Origin: Desmonostoc vinosum HA7617-LM4
Lineage (GTDB): Bacteria; Cyanobacteriota; Cyanobacteriia; Cyanobacteriales; Nostocaceae
DNA length: 64,000 nucleotides
Assembly (NCBI GenBank): GCA_019359515.1
Contig: JAHHHC010000007.1
Span: 62,001-126,000 of the forward strand
Direction of reading: 5' to 3'
Made by a program: the position numbers and the translations under genes
Part shown: piece by piece, positions 8,066 through 17,105 of the stretch
Position numbering within the stretch: position 1 is the stretch's first letter
Layout: each line of letters starts with the position of its first letter
Notes under the pieces: model-generated
Told to the model about the DNA's origin: nothing
The model's input: only the letters and a program-made list of their open reading frames with translations
The model's database searches: none

Positions 8066-8623
8066 TTATTCTCCCCCTGCCTCCCCTGCTCCCCCTGCCA
8101 CCCCCACATTTAACTCAAGTTCCAGTTGTTCTTCCTTCTGGTTGGTGGGGAATGCTTTGGGGAGTTGTTCAATTTGGAAATATTGATGAAATTTTGGAGT
8201 TACTTGCAGCGAGTAGGAGCGAGAATCACTATCTCGGCGTTTCTTGACAAAGCCAAGCTCTACAAGTTCTTGAACGTGCTGATATGCTCCTGAACCGCGC
8301 ACGTTAATTAAGTCGCTTTGAAGTATGGGACTATTGAGGGCGATCGCTGCTAGAGTCCGCAATGCTCCTACGCCTAATTCTACAGGAATTAGCGTTTGCA
8401 CTAAATCATGAAAGTCAGACCGCAGTTGTAAACTATAACCATTTGGGGTTTCTACAACCTCTAGAGCGCTTTCTCGGCGGGCATAATCGTCAATTAGTTC
8501 AATCATGCCCTCCTCAATAGTAGTGCGATCGCAGGCGGCATACTCGGCGATTTCGCCGAGCGACAAGGGTTTACCCTTTAAATAGAGAATTGCTTCTATC
8601 TTTGTCGCTGTAGGTGTAATCAT
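8066..8623 (-). CDS. scpB: Segregation and condensation protein B
   Basis: ScpB is the winged-helix (kleisin-associated) subunit of the SMC-ScpA-ScpB condensin that organises and segregates chromosomes. The 185-residue product has the usual two winged-helix domains (IEAILYLKGKPLSLGEIAEYA ... and LRTLAAIALNSPILQSDLINVRGSGAYQHVQELVELGFV). The last dozen residues (VGVAGGAGEAGGE) are encoded by a C-rich tandem repeat at 8071-8107, so the natural C-terminus has probably been extended by repeat growth. The core is intact. Confidence 0.92.
   Translation of the reverse strand: MITPTATKIEAILYLKGKPLSLGEIAEYAACDRTTIEEGMIELIDDYARRESALEVVETPNGYSLQLRSDFHDLVQTLIPVELGVGALRTLAAIALNSPILQSDLINVRGSGAYQHVQELVELGFVKKRRDSDSRSYSLQVTPKFHQYFQIEQLPKAFPTNQKEEQLELELNVGVAGGAGEAGGE
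8071..8107. repeat. C-rich repeat overlapping the 3' end of scpB
   Basis: The run of CCCCCTGCCTCCCCTGCTCC-type units lies inside the scpB frame and supplies its glycine/alanine-rich tail. Confidence 0.7.
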
Positions 8624-8993
8624 TTAGTCATTGGTCGATCATTGGTTATTAGTCATTGGTGAGCTAGCGCGGTCTCAAGAAGCGCGAACCCGCAAGGGTC
8701 ATTAGTTAGTAGTCAAGAGTCAAACAAAACTACTTTAGCTCTGAAATTTTTGACCCTAGACTCGATAAAGCGGTTGACAACTAACAATCAACAAATGTGT
8801 GGGATTATAGCGTAATTCTATAAAAACGTCAACTATTTTGCACGTTCAATTCTGATTTTCAAGTCGCTTCGTGCAGTTATGAGTTTGCACTAAATCATCT
8901 AAACTACATAATAATGGGCTATTTCAAGCTATGCACCTAGATAACAAATCACACAGCAAGAGCATAAGAATCCTTACCAATTCCCCATTCCCC
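8624..8993. other. Spacer between scpB and cupredoxin gene
   Basis: This stretch carries degenerate short repeats (TTAGTCATTGG-type copies at 8624-8720, with GCGCGAACCCGCAAGGGTC) and AT-rich sequence. No ORF or RNA gene is supported. A TTCCCCATTCCCC repeat unit abuts the start codon at 8994. Confidence 0.6.
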
Positions 8994-9491
8994 ATGACAA
9001 CTTCTGTTAACTCTGCTCTTTTAGCCACTTGTGTGCCAGCACTCCGACGAATTTTCGCAGTGTTGACGTTAATGGTGTGCTTGAATTTAGTCATCTCCCT
9101 GTCAGCGGTGGCAGCAAACCCACCTAGCGATTTACTCAAGCAACCAGCTACAGAAATTACAATTAGCTTAGGTAATTCAGCCAATGAACTTAAGTTTGAA
9201 CCAAATCATCTAGAAATGGTGAGTGGTAAGCGCTATTTGTTACGACTGAATAATCCCAGTCAACTCAAGCACTACTTTACCGCCAAAGATTTTGCCGATG
9301 GCATCTGGACTCAAAAAGTCGAAGCAGGCAAAGTAGAAATAAAAGGGGCAATTCACGAATTAGAACTCAAGCCAGGTGCTGAAGCAGAATGGGTGTTCGT
9401 GCCCCTCAAATCAGGTAAATATGGTTTACGTTGCCCAATATCAGGACACACGCAAGCAGGTATGACAGGAGAGATTATCGTCACTAATTGA
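8994..9491 (+). CDS. Exported cupredoxin-domain protein
   Basis: The 165-residue protein has an N-terminal signal segment (LTLMVCLNLVISLSAVAA) and one cupredoxin domain. A type 1 copper site is plausible: His in QLKHYFT, then Cys, His and Met spaced C-x4-H-x4-M in LRCPISGHTQAGM. It therefore probably binds copper in the periplasm or thylakoid lumen, but it is not plastocyanin. I chose MTTSVNS as start because the 21 codons upstream, from ATG 8931, run through spacer and repeat sequence. The electron-transfer partner is unknown. Confidence 0.82.
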   Translation: MTTSVNSALLATCVPALRRIFAVLTLMVCLNLVISLSAVAANPPSDLLKQPATEITISLGNSANELKFEPNHLEMVSGKRYLLRLNNPSQLKHYFTAKDFADGIWTQKVEAGKVEIKGAIHELELKPGAEAEWVFVPLKSGKYGLRCPISGHTQAGMTGEIIVTN

Positions 9492-9709
9492 TTCAGAACT
9501 CCTGATTAACCTCTTGATCTGCCTGTGTGCTTTTGATGAGAAAACACATCCCCATACTCGCGATGTGCTATTGTATCTACGGTAGCAGCATATTTAAATT
9601 AATCCCTATCAGGGATAAAAATAACTTAAATTATAGATATTACTTCTCAACTAAGCTAGAAAAAGCATTTACATCTAAACAGTAAAGCATCTGTAATTAT
9701 TAATCTCCC

Positions 9710-10537
9710 ATGAACATTCTTAGTAACTTGCTTTCTCAAACAACTCAGCCTACAACCACAAAAAAACAACGCCGAGGAATTGAAATCAAATCGCCGCGTG
9801 AAATTGAAATTATGCGGCAGTCAGCAAAAATTGTTGCAACTGTACTCAAAGAAATTTCTGAGTTGGTCAAGCCCGGAATGACTACCGCCGACTTAGATGC
9901 CTATGCAGAAAAGCGTATCCGTGAAATGGGCGCAACACCAAGTTTTAAAGGATATCACGGTTTTACAGGTTCTATCTGCTCCAGCATTAACAATGAAGTC
10001 GTGCATGGTATTCCAAGTCCTAAGAAAATGATCCGCATGGGAGACGTATTAAAAGTAGATACAGGTGCTTATTACCAAGGTTTTCATGGCGATTCCTGCA
10101 TTACGATCGCAGTCGGTGAAGTAACCCCCGATGCTGCTAAACTAATTCGTGTAGCCGAGGAAGCGCTTTATAAAGGTATTGAACAAGTCAAAGCAGGCGT
10201 ATATTTGCTTGACCTTGCAGGGGCAATTGAAGACCATGTGAAGGCAAATGGCTTTACCATAGTCGAAGAATTTACAGGACACGGAGTTGGTCGTAATCTG
10301 CACGAAGAACCGTCAGTGTTCAACTTTCGCACTCGTGAAATGCCAAACGTGAAACTCCGTGCCGGCATGACGCTAGCAATTGAGCCTATTGTCAATCAAG
10401 GTTCTAGACATACAAGGACATTATCTGATCGCTGGACAGCAGTCACCGTAGATAATTCACTATCGGCCCAGTTTGAGCATACGGTCTTAGTGACAGACAC
10501 TGGTTATGAGATATTAACCGATCGCTCCAAGGTTTGA
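9710..10537 (+). CDS. map: Methionine aminopeptidase, type I
   Basis: Map removes the initiator methionine from new proteins. The 275-residue product shows the five metal ligands of the pita-bread fold: Asp in KVDTGAYY, Asp in GFHGDSC, His in [14 protein letters not shown], Glu in LAIEPIV and Glu in AQFEHTV. The first 22 residues are Ser/Thr/Gln-rich and lack a zinc finger. It is monocistronic, and a 30-bp palindrome follows 45 bases after the stop. Confidence 0.95.
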   Translation: MNILSNLLSQTTQPTTTKKQRRGIEIKSPREIEIMRQSAKIVATVLKEISELVKPGMTTADLDAYAEKRIREMGATPSFKGYHGFTGSICSSINNEVVHGIPSPKKMIRMGDVLKVDTGAYYQGFHGDSCITIAVGEVTPDAAKLIRVAEEALYKGIEQVKAGVYLLDLAGAIEDHVKANGFTIVEEFTGHGVGRNLHEEPSVFNFRTREMPNVKLRAGMTLAIEPIVNQGSRHTRTLSDRWTAVTVDNSLSAQFEHTVLVTDTGYEILTDRSKV

Positions 10538-10582
10538 TGTTGTGTGAGATTAAGCAAAAACAATATTTTACAAAGATAAACC

Positions 10583-10612
10583 TATAGAGACGCGCAATTG
10601 CGCGTCTCTATA
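10583..10612. terminator. 30-bp perfect palindrome after map
   Basis: TATAGAGACGCGCAA and its exact reverse complement form an uninterrupted palindrome. It could end map transcription, although only a weak T-rich stretch follows. A diverged relative of the same family occurs at 62543-62573, and GAGACGCG-type palindromes are common interspersed repeats in Nostoc. The remaining spacer, 10613-11072, is AT-rich and shows nothing else I can support. Confidence 0.6.
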
Positions 10613-11072
10613 TGTATTTGGGGTTTTTAATTAAGTCTATATACTTATTTCGCCTAAATCTGCTTTTTAAAAAAGAGCTATCAACTAGTTTTTTTCAAAT
10701 AATTAGGTGACAAAAATACAGCTTTTATGTCGTTAAAACTTTCTAAATACTCTTAATCATTTTACTCATATTTGGTTGAATTTAATTTTATTGCCTCTAC
10801 TGAAATTTGTGGATATAACTGGCTATCAGCTTACAATTTAAGCTGTTAATGATTGAACTTATTTATTTAAATTGAGGTTAATAAATAGTATTTTGAGATT
10901 AAATATGTTTGTATTACCTTTGATATATAGCCGAATTGGTAATTATTTTTGCTCCTATATTATAAAAATTAGGTTGAAATAGTTAAATTGTTCTGGGAAA
11001 ATCGAATGTACCAATCAAGAAATGCTTTGTATTCTTGATTTTTTAACCCAATTTAAACTGAGGAAAAACTAA

Positions 11073-11237
11073 GTGTCTGTAATTAAAATTTATGATCTCA
11101 AGCATAACGTTAGCCAACTAGAAACTCTATCTAATTGGCAAACAAACCAAGTATTTGGTGGTAGTAAAGGCAGTTATGAAGTTGGCCGTTACATAGGGAT
11201 TGCTTTAGCAATTGCTGCTGAGCTTATTCCTGGTTAA
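11073..11237 (+). CDS. Small double-glycine-leader peptide 1
   Basis: A GTG start preceded by TGAGGA (9-base spacing) opens a 54-residue peptide. The leader is charged and polar (VSVIKIYDLKHNVSQLETLS, then NWQTNQVFGG). The GG at residues 29-30 fits the site cut by C39 peptidase/ABC exporters, which act on bacteriocin- and pheromone-like precursors. The predicted core (SKGSYEVGRYIGIALAIAAE plus LIPG) contains a hydrophobic helix with small residues. It has no cysteines, so lantipeptide or disulfide chemistry is not indicated. A second peptide of the same length follows 80 bases downstream. No transporter lies nearby. No family name is recognised. Confidence 0.7.
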   Translation: MSVIKIYDLKHNVSQLETLSNWQTNQVFGGSKGSYEVGRYIGIALAIAAELIPG

Positions 11238-11317
11238 TCAAGTCAATCAATAGTTTTGTGTTCATTAGTTACTTGTTTTTTTGAAGTGTTGTTCTTGATA
11301 AGGGAGATAATTTCGCC

Positions 11318-11482
11318 ATGAAAGCTAAGATTGTAATTCAAGATATTACTGTAGATTCCTTGCTTGATATTCCTTTCCAAGATATGAGCCGTATTATTGG
11401 TGGTTATTCCTGGGCAGAATTTAAGCAAGATGTTAAAGACTTTTTTGACGGTGTTATAGATGGCTTTAACTCTATTAATTAA
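11318..11482 (+). CDS. Small double-glycine-leader peptide 2
   Basis: ATG at 11318, with AGGGAG upstream, opens a 54-residue peptide. The leader (MKAKIVIQDITVDSLLDIPF, then QDMSRIIGG) has the GG motif at residues 28-29 with the hydrophobic/acidic spacing common to GG leaders. The predicted core (YSWAEFKQDVKDFFDGVIDG plus FNSIN) is acidic and amphipathic, unlike the neutral hydrophobic core of peptide 1. Shared length, leader design and tandem placement suggest a two-peptide secreted system, by analogy with two-component bacteriocins or cyanobacterial secreted GG peptides. Activity is unknown. Confidence 0.72.
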   Translation: MKAKIVIQDITVDSLLDIPFQDMSRIIGGYSWAEFKQDVKDFFDGVIDGFNSIN

Positions 11483-11503
11483 GCCAGGATAAAATCCATA
11501 ACT

Positions 11504-11560
11504 AATTAACATTCTCTTACCATCAGACTATACTTGTAGTTAATGGTGAGAGGATGTTAG
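11504..11560. other. Hairpin downstream of the peptide pair
   Basis: CTCTTACCAT and ATGGTGAGAG pair over about 10 bp with a 19-base loop. It may stabilise or end the peptide mRNA. There is no clear T run. Confidence 0.35.
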
Positions 11561-11654
11561 CAAATCTTTTTCAAGAACACGCTCTAGGGCTATGTATAAT
11601 TCTGGCAATATGAGAATATGACTAATCTAATCTGTTAATTATCAAAATTTGACT

Positions 11655-12533
11655 GTGCAAGGTTTTCTTAATCTCAACAAATCATTTGGTTGGACTTCCC
11701 ACGACTGTGTGGCACGGGTGCGAAAACTTTTGCGCCTTAAACGTGTAGGCCATGCTGGAACTTTAGATCCTGCGGCTACTGGAGTATTACCGATCGCACT
11801 TGGTAAAGCCACAAGACTATTACAATATTTACCAGAGAACAAAGCCTACAAAGCGACAATTCGGCTGGGTGTGCGTACCACAACTGACGATTTACAAGGC
11901 GAAATTATTGCTTCTCAACCTTGTGTAGGATTGAATTTGGCAGCAGTGAAAACTGCTTTGTCACAATTTACAGGCAAAATTGAGCAAATTCCCCCAATCT
12001 ACAGTGCAATTCAAGTGGAAGGAAAACGCCTGTATGACTTGGCGCGTCAAGGTGAAACTGTCGAAGTTCCAGCACGGACGGTGGAAATTTTTCAAATAGA
12101 GATTTTAGATTGGCGAGAAGGGGATTTTGCGGAATTAGATGTAGTTATAGCTTGTGGTGCTGGTACATATATTAGAGCGATCGCTCGTGATTTAGGAGCA
12201 ATCTTGCAAACTGGTGGCACTCTCGCCGCTTTGACACGCACCCAAAGCAGCGGCTTCGACTTAGCAGATAGTTTCACCGTTACCGACTTAGAAGCACAAC
12301 TACAAACCGAAACATTTCAACCCATCTCCCCTGATACAGCATTACAGCACCTACCACATATCACTTTACCTTCAGTATCTGCTCACAAATGGTGTCAAGG
12401 TCAACGAATTTCTCTGAGTTGGGATATTTCAGGGTTTGTACGAGTTTATCAAGAAGAAACTCGTTTTTTAGGTATTGGACAATTACAAGATGAAGTGTTG
12501 ATTCCCCAAATGGTGTTTGAACCGATTTCGTAA
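11655..12533 (+). CDS. truB: tRNA pseudouridine(55) synthase
   Basis: TruB makes pseudouridine 55 in the T-loop of tRNAs. The catalytic Asp lies in [14 protein letters not shown] near residue 42, and the RNA-binding and core motifs ([52 protein letters not shown]) are in normal order. I chose the GTG at 11655 (VQGFLNLNK, 292 residues). A TTG two codons earlier at 11649 would give 294 residues. The C-terminal PUA-like part ([11 protein letters not shown]...) is present. Confidence 0.95.
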   Translation: MQGFLNLNKSFGWTSHDCVARVRKLLRLKRVGHAGTLDPAATGVLPIALGKATRLLQYLPENKAYKATIRLGVRTTTDDLQGEIIASQPCVGLNLAAVKTALSQFTGKIEQIPPIYSAIQVEGKRLYDLARQGETVEVPARTVEIFQIEILDWREGDFAELDVVIACGAGTYIRAIARDLGAILQTGGTLAALTRTQSSGFDLADSFTVTDLEAQLQTETFQPISPDTALQHLPHITLPSVSAHKWCQGQRISLSWDISGFVRVYQEETRFLGIGQLQDEVLIPQMVFEPIS

Positions 12534-12738
12534 TTTTACCAAAACTAAGGGTATAGGAGAAGAAGTTAAAGCAGCCAACTATTTCATTGAAAAAGCAGAA
12601 TACAAAAATAAAAAAGCGATCGCTCTTTGTTAAGAAAAGTTAAGGGCGATCGCTCTATTCTATGTTTACTAAGCTAACAATAACTCAAATTGCATCTTTG
12701 CGTTTTAAGACAAATATGCAACATCAGAGCAGATTAGC

Positions 12739-13248
12739 CTAAATATCCTGTTCGCTTAAATCACGACTGAGATGATCAAATGGTTCATCCACAAAAGAAG
12801 TATCAGCTACACCTGCGGCTGCTACTTGTTCCTTCACCATATCCTTGAGAATTTGGATACCGCGAACTGTGGGCCCAATGGGGACTCCCAAAGAATTGTA
12901 AGTTTCCCGTAGACCTTGTAGCACTCGCTCATCCAGTACATTTGTGTTGCCAGCAACCAACGCATAGGTAGCATAGCGCAAGTAGTAGTCCATATCCCGC
13001 AAACAAGCCGCATAACGACGGGTTGTGTAGGCATTGCCACCGGGGCGAATCAACTCTGGTAGTTCTTCAAATAACTTAGAACCAGCCTGCCTCACCATTC
13101 CAGCCGCATTAGAATTAATTGCTGCTGCTGCTTGTACCCGTGCGGTACCACTTTCAAAATAAGATTTAAGGCTGTCGATCGCATTCCGATCAAAATATCG
13201 TCCTGCTACGTCATAATTCTTAATCAAACTTGTTACTGCATCGCGCAT
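12739..13248 (-). CDS. apcF: Allophycocyanin beta-18 core subunit
   Basis: ApcF replaces one beta subunit in the terminal-emitter disc of the phycobilisome core and helps pass excitation to the photosystems. The 169-residue product starts at MRDAVTSL, with GGGAG upstream; an in-frame ATG at 13263 would place the RBS inside the gene. The phycocyanobilin site C82 lies in RRYAACLRDMDYYLRYA, and N72, the methylated Asn in beta subunits, is in RPGGNAYTT. The sequence fits ApcF rather than ApcB because of the long acidic C-terminus (FDHLSRDLSEQDI). It is divergent from glnA. Confidence 0.93.
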   Translation of the reverse strand: MRDAVTSLIKNYDVAGRYFDRNAIDSLKSYFESGTARVQAAAAINSNAAGMVRQAGSKLFEELPELIRPGGNAYTTRRYAACLRDMDYYLRYATYALVAGNTNVLDERVLQGLRETYNSLGVPIGPTVRGIQILKDMVKEQVAAAGVADTSFVDEPFDHLSRDLSEQDI

Positions 13249-13469
13249 TCCTTTTTCTCCCAATCATTGCTATCTATGGTTTGATATTTATTTGGCTGCA
13301 CTTACGCACCAGTAAAATTTTGTGCCTCTTAAATAAAATAGATCAAGCACAAAAATAATCCATCATTACTTAAGGATTCTATGCCAAAGTTGACCCCTAT
13401 GAGATGAACTTTCCAGTTTTGTGCAGATGATCAGAGAAAGGTTAATATAACCTTTAATCCAGATATTCT

Positions 13470-13512
13470 GTAACAAAGTTTACAAAAGTCTCTAATGTCT
13501 AGTATTTATGAT
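13470..13512 (+). promoter_or_regulatory. NtcA-type site and -10 box for glnA
   Basis: GTAacaaagttTAC (13470-13483) matches the NtcA consensus GTA-N8-TAC exactly. Twenty-three bases later comes TATGAT (13507-13512), a TA-N3-T -10 box. This spacing is typical of class II NtcA-activated promoters, where the site replaces the -35 box. Transcription would begin near 13519 and leave a leader of about 90 bases before glnA. Confidence 0.85.
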
Positions 13513-13611
13513 ATTCCAGGTGTGTCATCACAACTGGGTTTACCTCAGCAAGGTTAGGATGCTTTGGCAGATTCTGGTTTACATTAGGAAATTGGCAGAG
13601 AAGGAGTAACA

Positions 13612-15027
13612 ATGACAACCCCACAAGAAGTCTTGAAGATGATTCAAGACCAAAAAATTCAGATGATTGATCTGAAATTCATTGATACACCAGGGACATG
13701 GCAGCACCTGACTGTGTACTATAACCAGATCGATGAAAGCTCGTTCTCTGATGGCGTACCTTTCGACGGTTCCAGCATTCGGGGTTGGAAAGGCATCGAA
13801 GAATCAGATATGACAATGGTACTCGATCCAAACACTGCCTGGATCGATCCATTCATGAAAGAGCCAACACTCAGCATCATTTGTAGCATTAAGGAACCGC
13901 GTACAGGTGAATGGTATAGCCGTTGCCCTCGCGTAATTGCCCAGAAAGCCATAGATTATCTAGTTTCTACTGGTGTTGGTGACACAGCCTTTTTTGGCCC
14001 AGAAGCTGAATTCTTCATTTTTGACGATGTTCGCTTCGATCAAACCGCCAACTCAGGCTATTATCACGTAGACTCTGTAGAAGGTCGCTGGAATTCTGGT
14101 AAAGATGAAGGCCCCAACCTGGGTTACAAACCACGTTTTAAAGAAGGTTATTTCCCGGTTGCACCTACAGATACTTTTCAAGATATCCGTACAGAAATGC
14201 TGTTGACGATGGCAGCATGTGGTGTACCAATTGAAAAACAACACCACGAAGTTGCTACCGGCGGTCAGTGTGAACTAGGTTTCCGCTTTGGTAAGCTGAT
14301 TGAAGCCGCTGACTGGTTGATGACTTACAAATATGTCATCAAAAACGTTGCTAAAAAGTACGGCAAAACTGTTACCTTCATGCCCAAGCCATTATTTGGC
14401 GATAACGGTTCTGGGATGCACACTCACCAATCCATTTGGAAAGATGGTAAACCTCTGTTCGCAGGTAATGAGTATGCGAAGTTGAGCAAAACAGCTTTGT
14501 ATTACATTGGTGGTATTCTCAAGCACGCACCAGCACTGTTAGCAATCACTAACCCCACTACCAACTCTTACAAGCGCTTAGTACCTGGTTATGAAGCACC
14601 TGTAAACTTGGCTTACTCCCAGGGTAATCGTTCTGCTTCTGTACGGATTCCGCTATCGGGCGATAACCCCAAAGCGAAGCGATTAGAATTCCGTTGTCCT
14701 GATGCTACTTCTAACCCATACTTGGCATTTGCTGCTATGCTTTGCGCTGGTTTAGATGGTATCAAAAACCAAATCGATCCTGGTGAACCCTTAGATAAAA
14801 ATATCTATGAACTTTCTCCAGAAGAACTAGCTAAAGTTCCGTCAACTCCAGGTTCTCTGGAATTAGCATTGGAAGCACTAGAAAATGATCATGCTTTCTT
14901 AATAGAATCTGGCGTGTTCTCAGAAGACTTCATCCAAAATTGGATTGACTACAAGCTAGCAAATGAAGTCAAACAAATGCAGCTACGCCCTCATCCCTAC
15001 GAATTTTATCTCTACTACGATGTTTAA
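13612..15027 (+). CDS. glnA: Glutamine synthetase, type I
   Basis: GlnA condenses ammonium and glutamate, the entry step of nitrogen assimilation through GS-GOGAT and of ammonium export from heterocysts as glutamine. The 471-residue length is the normal GSI length. Conserved segments include FDGSSIRGW, the metal-binding [12 protein letters not shown], the ATP/glutamate site [16 protein letters not shown] and the C-terminal [14 protein letters not shown] lies just upstream of the ATG. The inhibitor gene gifA lies convergently downstream, as in related genomes. Expression is predicted to be NtcA-activated from the site at 13470. Confidence 0.98.
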   Translation: MTTPQEVLKMIQDQKIQMIDLKFIDTPGTWQHLTVYYNQIDESSFSDGVPFDGSSIRGWKGIEESDMTMVLDPNTAWIDPFMKEPTLSIICSIKEPRTGEWYSRCPRVIAQKAIDYLVSTGVGDTAFFGPEAEFFIFDDVRFDQTANSGYYHVDSVEGRWNSGKDEGPNLGYKPRFKEGYFPVAPTDTFQDIRTEMLLTMAACGVPIEKQHHEVATGGQCELGFRFGKLIEAADWLMTYKYVIKNVAKKYGKTVTFMPKPLFGDNGSGMHTHQSIWKDGKPLFAGNEYAKLSKTALYYIGGILKHAPALLAITNPTTNSYKRLVPGYEAPVNLAYSQGNRSASVRIPLSGDNPKAKRLEFRCPDATSNPYLAFAAMLCAGLDGIKNQIDPGEPLDKNIYELSPEELAKVPSTPGSLELALEALENDHAFLIESGVFSEDFIQNWIDYKLANEVKQMQLRPHPYEFYLYYDV

Positions 15028-15191
15028 TTCATTGCAATGGGAGGGCGGGTTTACTAGTACTCTGGTTAATTGCGAAGGTTCTTGGCAAACCCGTCCTTAC
15101 AATCAGGTGAAGTTTTAGACCCTCATGTGAAAACAGAGAACAAGAAACTGTTAAGAGTTCCCTGTTCTCTGTTCCCTTGTTAAATAATTTT

Positions 15192-15216
15192 GCCACCCTC
15201 TAGGGTGGCTTTTTTA
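15192..15216 (+). terminator. Intrinsic terminator of glnA
   Basis: GCCACCCT, CT and AGGGTGGC form a perfect 8-bp stem followed by TTTTTT. It directly adjoins the gifA stop codon on the other strand, so it may act for both genes. Confidence 0.9.
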
Positions 15217-15417
15217 TTAGCTCATCGTAGCGTTGCTGCGGTCATAGATCATACGAGTTGTAGGGTCTATCTTCCCTTGAATGGGGTTCCAGTAGTGAGA
15301 TATTTCTTCAGGAAGACCGAGTTCCTGTGCTGCACGCATCAGCATTGATTGTTGACGATTCTTGACTTGCTGATATTGACGAACCATCAATGCACGAGAT
15401 TTATCTGCAATAGACAT
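15217..15417 (-). CDS. gifA: Glutamine synthetase inactivating factor (IF7-like)
   Basis: This 66-residue protein begins MSIADKSRALMVRQYQQVKN and ends TRMIYDRSNATMS. It matches the small cyanobacterial inhibitors that bind and inactivate glutamine synthetase when ammonium is plentiful; the KNRQQSMLMRAA and YDRSNA blocks are shared with Synechocystis IF7. I chose the internal start at 15417 because GGGAGG lies just upstream and the 28 upstream codons do not resemble the family. An NtcA-type site at 15495 overlaps its promoter, which fits repression under nitrogen limitation. Confidence 0.92.
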   Translation of the reverse strand: MSIADKSRALMVRQYQQVKNRQQSMLMRAAQELGLPEEISHYWNPIQGKIDPTTRMIYDRSNATMS

Positions 15418-15477
15418 AACAATAATCCTCCCTGTTGGTTTTAGTGAATGTATATTGAACGTTTTTCCATATGATTT

Positions 15478-15508
15478 AATATAGCATAAATTCTGTATCA
15501 TAAGCTAC
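15478..15508 (-). promoter_or_regulatory. NtcA-type site overlapping the gifA promoter
   Basis: On the minus strand GTAgcttatgaTAC (15508-15495) matches GTA-N8-TAC. Candidate -10 boxes TATGCT (15488-15483) and TATATT (15483-15478) follow after only 6 and 11 bases. Bound NtcA would cover the -35/-10 region, the geometry of a repressor site. Confidence 0.75.
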
Positions 15509-15869
15509 GAAATGCATTTTTATAACAAAAATTCATAATGATAGATTTTGGCTATGTTTCTGCCAAAAGTCAGTAAAAATCTTTCCCCAGCCAGGCAGCA
15601 CAGCTATTGATAACCAAAAATCTTGCTTGAGAGTGGTATTGCTTAAAAACAAATATCTGTCTCGGAGTTGATCGTTTATTTGTTACAGTTGTTTACATTT
15701 GGAAAGCAAGCAAATAAAAAGAGTATGTGGTTTCAAGGAAACAAGATACTACCTTATGTCATTAGTTACATTCTTGACAAATACTGACAGTAGATGTGAT
15801 TAATTTGTATTACCTTAACTTTTTTCTCAGTAACACAGTGTTGCTACATTTGTTGCAGAAAATTAACAA

Positions 15870-15909
15870 GTTCCGTGGGTTTAAGTCCCCCGGTTCTATA
15901 ACCGGCAAG
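15870..15909 (+). repeat. Interspersed hairpin motif, copy 1
   Basis: GTTCCGTGGGTTTAAGTCCC is followed by CCGGTTCTATAACCGG and CAAG. The same motif recurs at 35473-35511, also just before a composite short-repeat array. It might be the end of an IS200/IS605-type element, but no transposase is present. Confidence 0.6.
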
Positions 15910-15920
15910 TAAAACTTATA

Positions 15921-16057
15921 TTACGTTAGCGTTAGCGAAGCGGTAGCGAGGTACGAGCGTCAGCGGTAGCGAGTCCTCGATAGCGAAGCGTAAAGCCTAC
16001 GGCATAGCTTCGCTTAGAGCGACACAGGAGCGTCGCGTCATTACGAATTACGAATTA
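15921..16057. repeat. Composite short-repeat array upstream of the ferritin-like gene
   Basis: The array is built from units such as GTTAGCGTTAGCGAAGCGGT, AGCGAGGTACGAGCGTCAGC, GCATAGCTTCGCTTAGAGCG and ATTACGAATTACGAATT. The same units form arrays at 16977-17105 (inverted), 35689-36018 and 47269-47575. The part of this spacer from 15509 to 15869 is AT-rich with no recognisable gene. Confidence 0.85.
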
Positions 16058-16102
16058 TTTAAGTTACCATCAAAAATAGCTTTACAAAAATTCATAAAAC
16101 CT

Positions 16103-16975
16103 ATGTCGGTAATTTATCCACGGAAATTCCACAATACTCTGGGTGCCAGAGAAATTCTCAAGCGAATAGTAAGCGATCGCGAAATTCATCTCATCACCCT
16201 CAACCGCTACCGCTTCAATGAGCAGCGTAGTTGTCAAGATCTGACTGAGGTAATAGAAAAGCTCAATGGACAGCCACGAGAACTAGTACGAGATTTATCC
16301 CACCACATTGCCGATGAAGCTCGTCATGCTATGTGGTTGACTGATCTGCTAATAGAATTAGGGGCAGATATTGGTAAACCACCTGGTTCGAGCTATATCG
16401 ATGAATTTGAGCGTTTGATTGATCAAGACACCTACAACTCAAACTTAAATGATGCTGTAATTGCTGCCCTCGCAGCAATCAATGTCACCGAAAAACGGGG
16501 TTGTGAATATTTCTCCGCCCACATTTACGCCCTCAAGCAAGCGCCGCAAACAGAAGAAAACATCAAAATCCGCGAAACAATAGAGAAAATTTTCCCAGAG
16601 GAAGCAGGACATGTCCGTTGGGGTAATCGTTGGCTAGCACAAATAGCAGATCAAAGTCCAGAACTCCGGCACAAAGTAGAACAAGCCAAACAAAAATATG
16701 CAGCTATTGAACAAGCAGCATATGAATCGGGAATGGATATCACCTTGGGCGCAGAACTACGGCGAGTTGCAAACTTAATGGAAGTAGCAAACACAATGCC
16801 ACTTTGGCAGCGTCCTCAATATCTAATGGAGCGCTTACCTCAAACTCTATTAGCACCTGAGTTGCAGCTTACCAGGATGCAAGCAGCACAAAGGAGTTGG
16901 CAAAGCGATCCCCAGGCATTTATGGAGAAATTTGTGCCGATGTTCCTCAACGGTATCCAAAGCGTAAGGGATTAA
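16103..16975 (+). CDS. Ferritin-like diiron-domain protein, function unknown
   Basis: This 290-residue, mostly helical protein has two clear ExxH motifs, ADEARHAMWL near residue 75 and FPEEAGHVRWG near residue 175, together with acidic helices (NVTEKRGCEYF). This is the four-helix diiron pattern of ferritin-like oxidases and hydroxylases. No specific enzyme is recognised. Composite repeat arrays bracket it in opposite orientation (15921-16057 and 16977-17105), which suggests mobility or rearrangement at this locus. The coding sequence looks intact and shares HIP1-type GCGATCGC use with its neighbours. Confidence 0.75.
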   Translation: MSVIYPRKFHNTLGAREILKRIVSDREIHLITLNRYRFNEQRSCQDLTEVIEKLNGQPRELVRDLSHHIADEARHAMWLTDLLIELGADIGKPPGSSYIDEFERLIDQDTYNSNLNDAVIAALAAINVTEKRGCEYFSAHIYALKQAPQTEENIKIRETIEKIFPEEAGHVRWGNRWLAQIADQSPELRHKVEQAKQKYAAIEQAAYESGMDITLGAELRRVANLMEVANTMPLWQRPQYLMERLPQTLLAPELQLTRMQAAQRSWQSDPQAFMEKFVPMFLNGIQSVRD

Positions 16976-16976
16976 A

Positions 16977-17105
16977 TAATTCGTAATTCGTAATGTCGCT
17001 AACGCTGACGCTCGTACCTCGCTACCGCTGACGCTCGAGGACTCGCTACCGCTTCGCTAACGCTAACGCTATCGATGACTCGCTACCGCTACGAAGCGCG
17101 TAAGT
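16977..17105. repeat. Composite short-repeat array downstream of the ferritin-like gene (inverted)
   Basis: The units are the reverse complements of those at 15921-16057, for example GACGCTCGTACCTCGCTACC and CGCTTCGCTAACGCTAACGC. It ends with GTTTTGTAATGGGGATTT (17115-17132), a fragment of the element seen in full at 35569 and 47563. Confidence 0.85.

Noticed and set aside
13495-13557. 20-codon ORF in the glnA leader
   Set aside because: Its start codon lies upstream of the start site predicted from the NtcA site and -10 box, so it would not be on that transcript.
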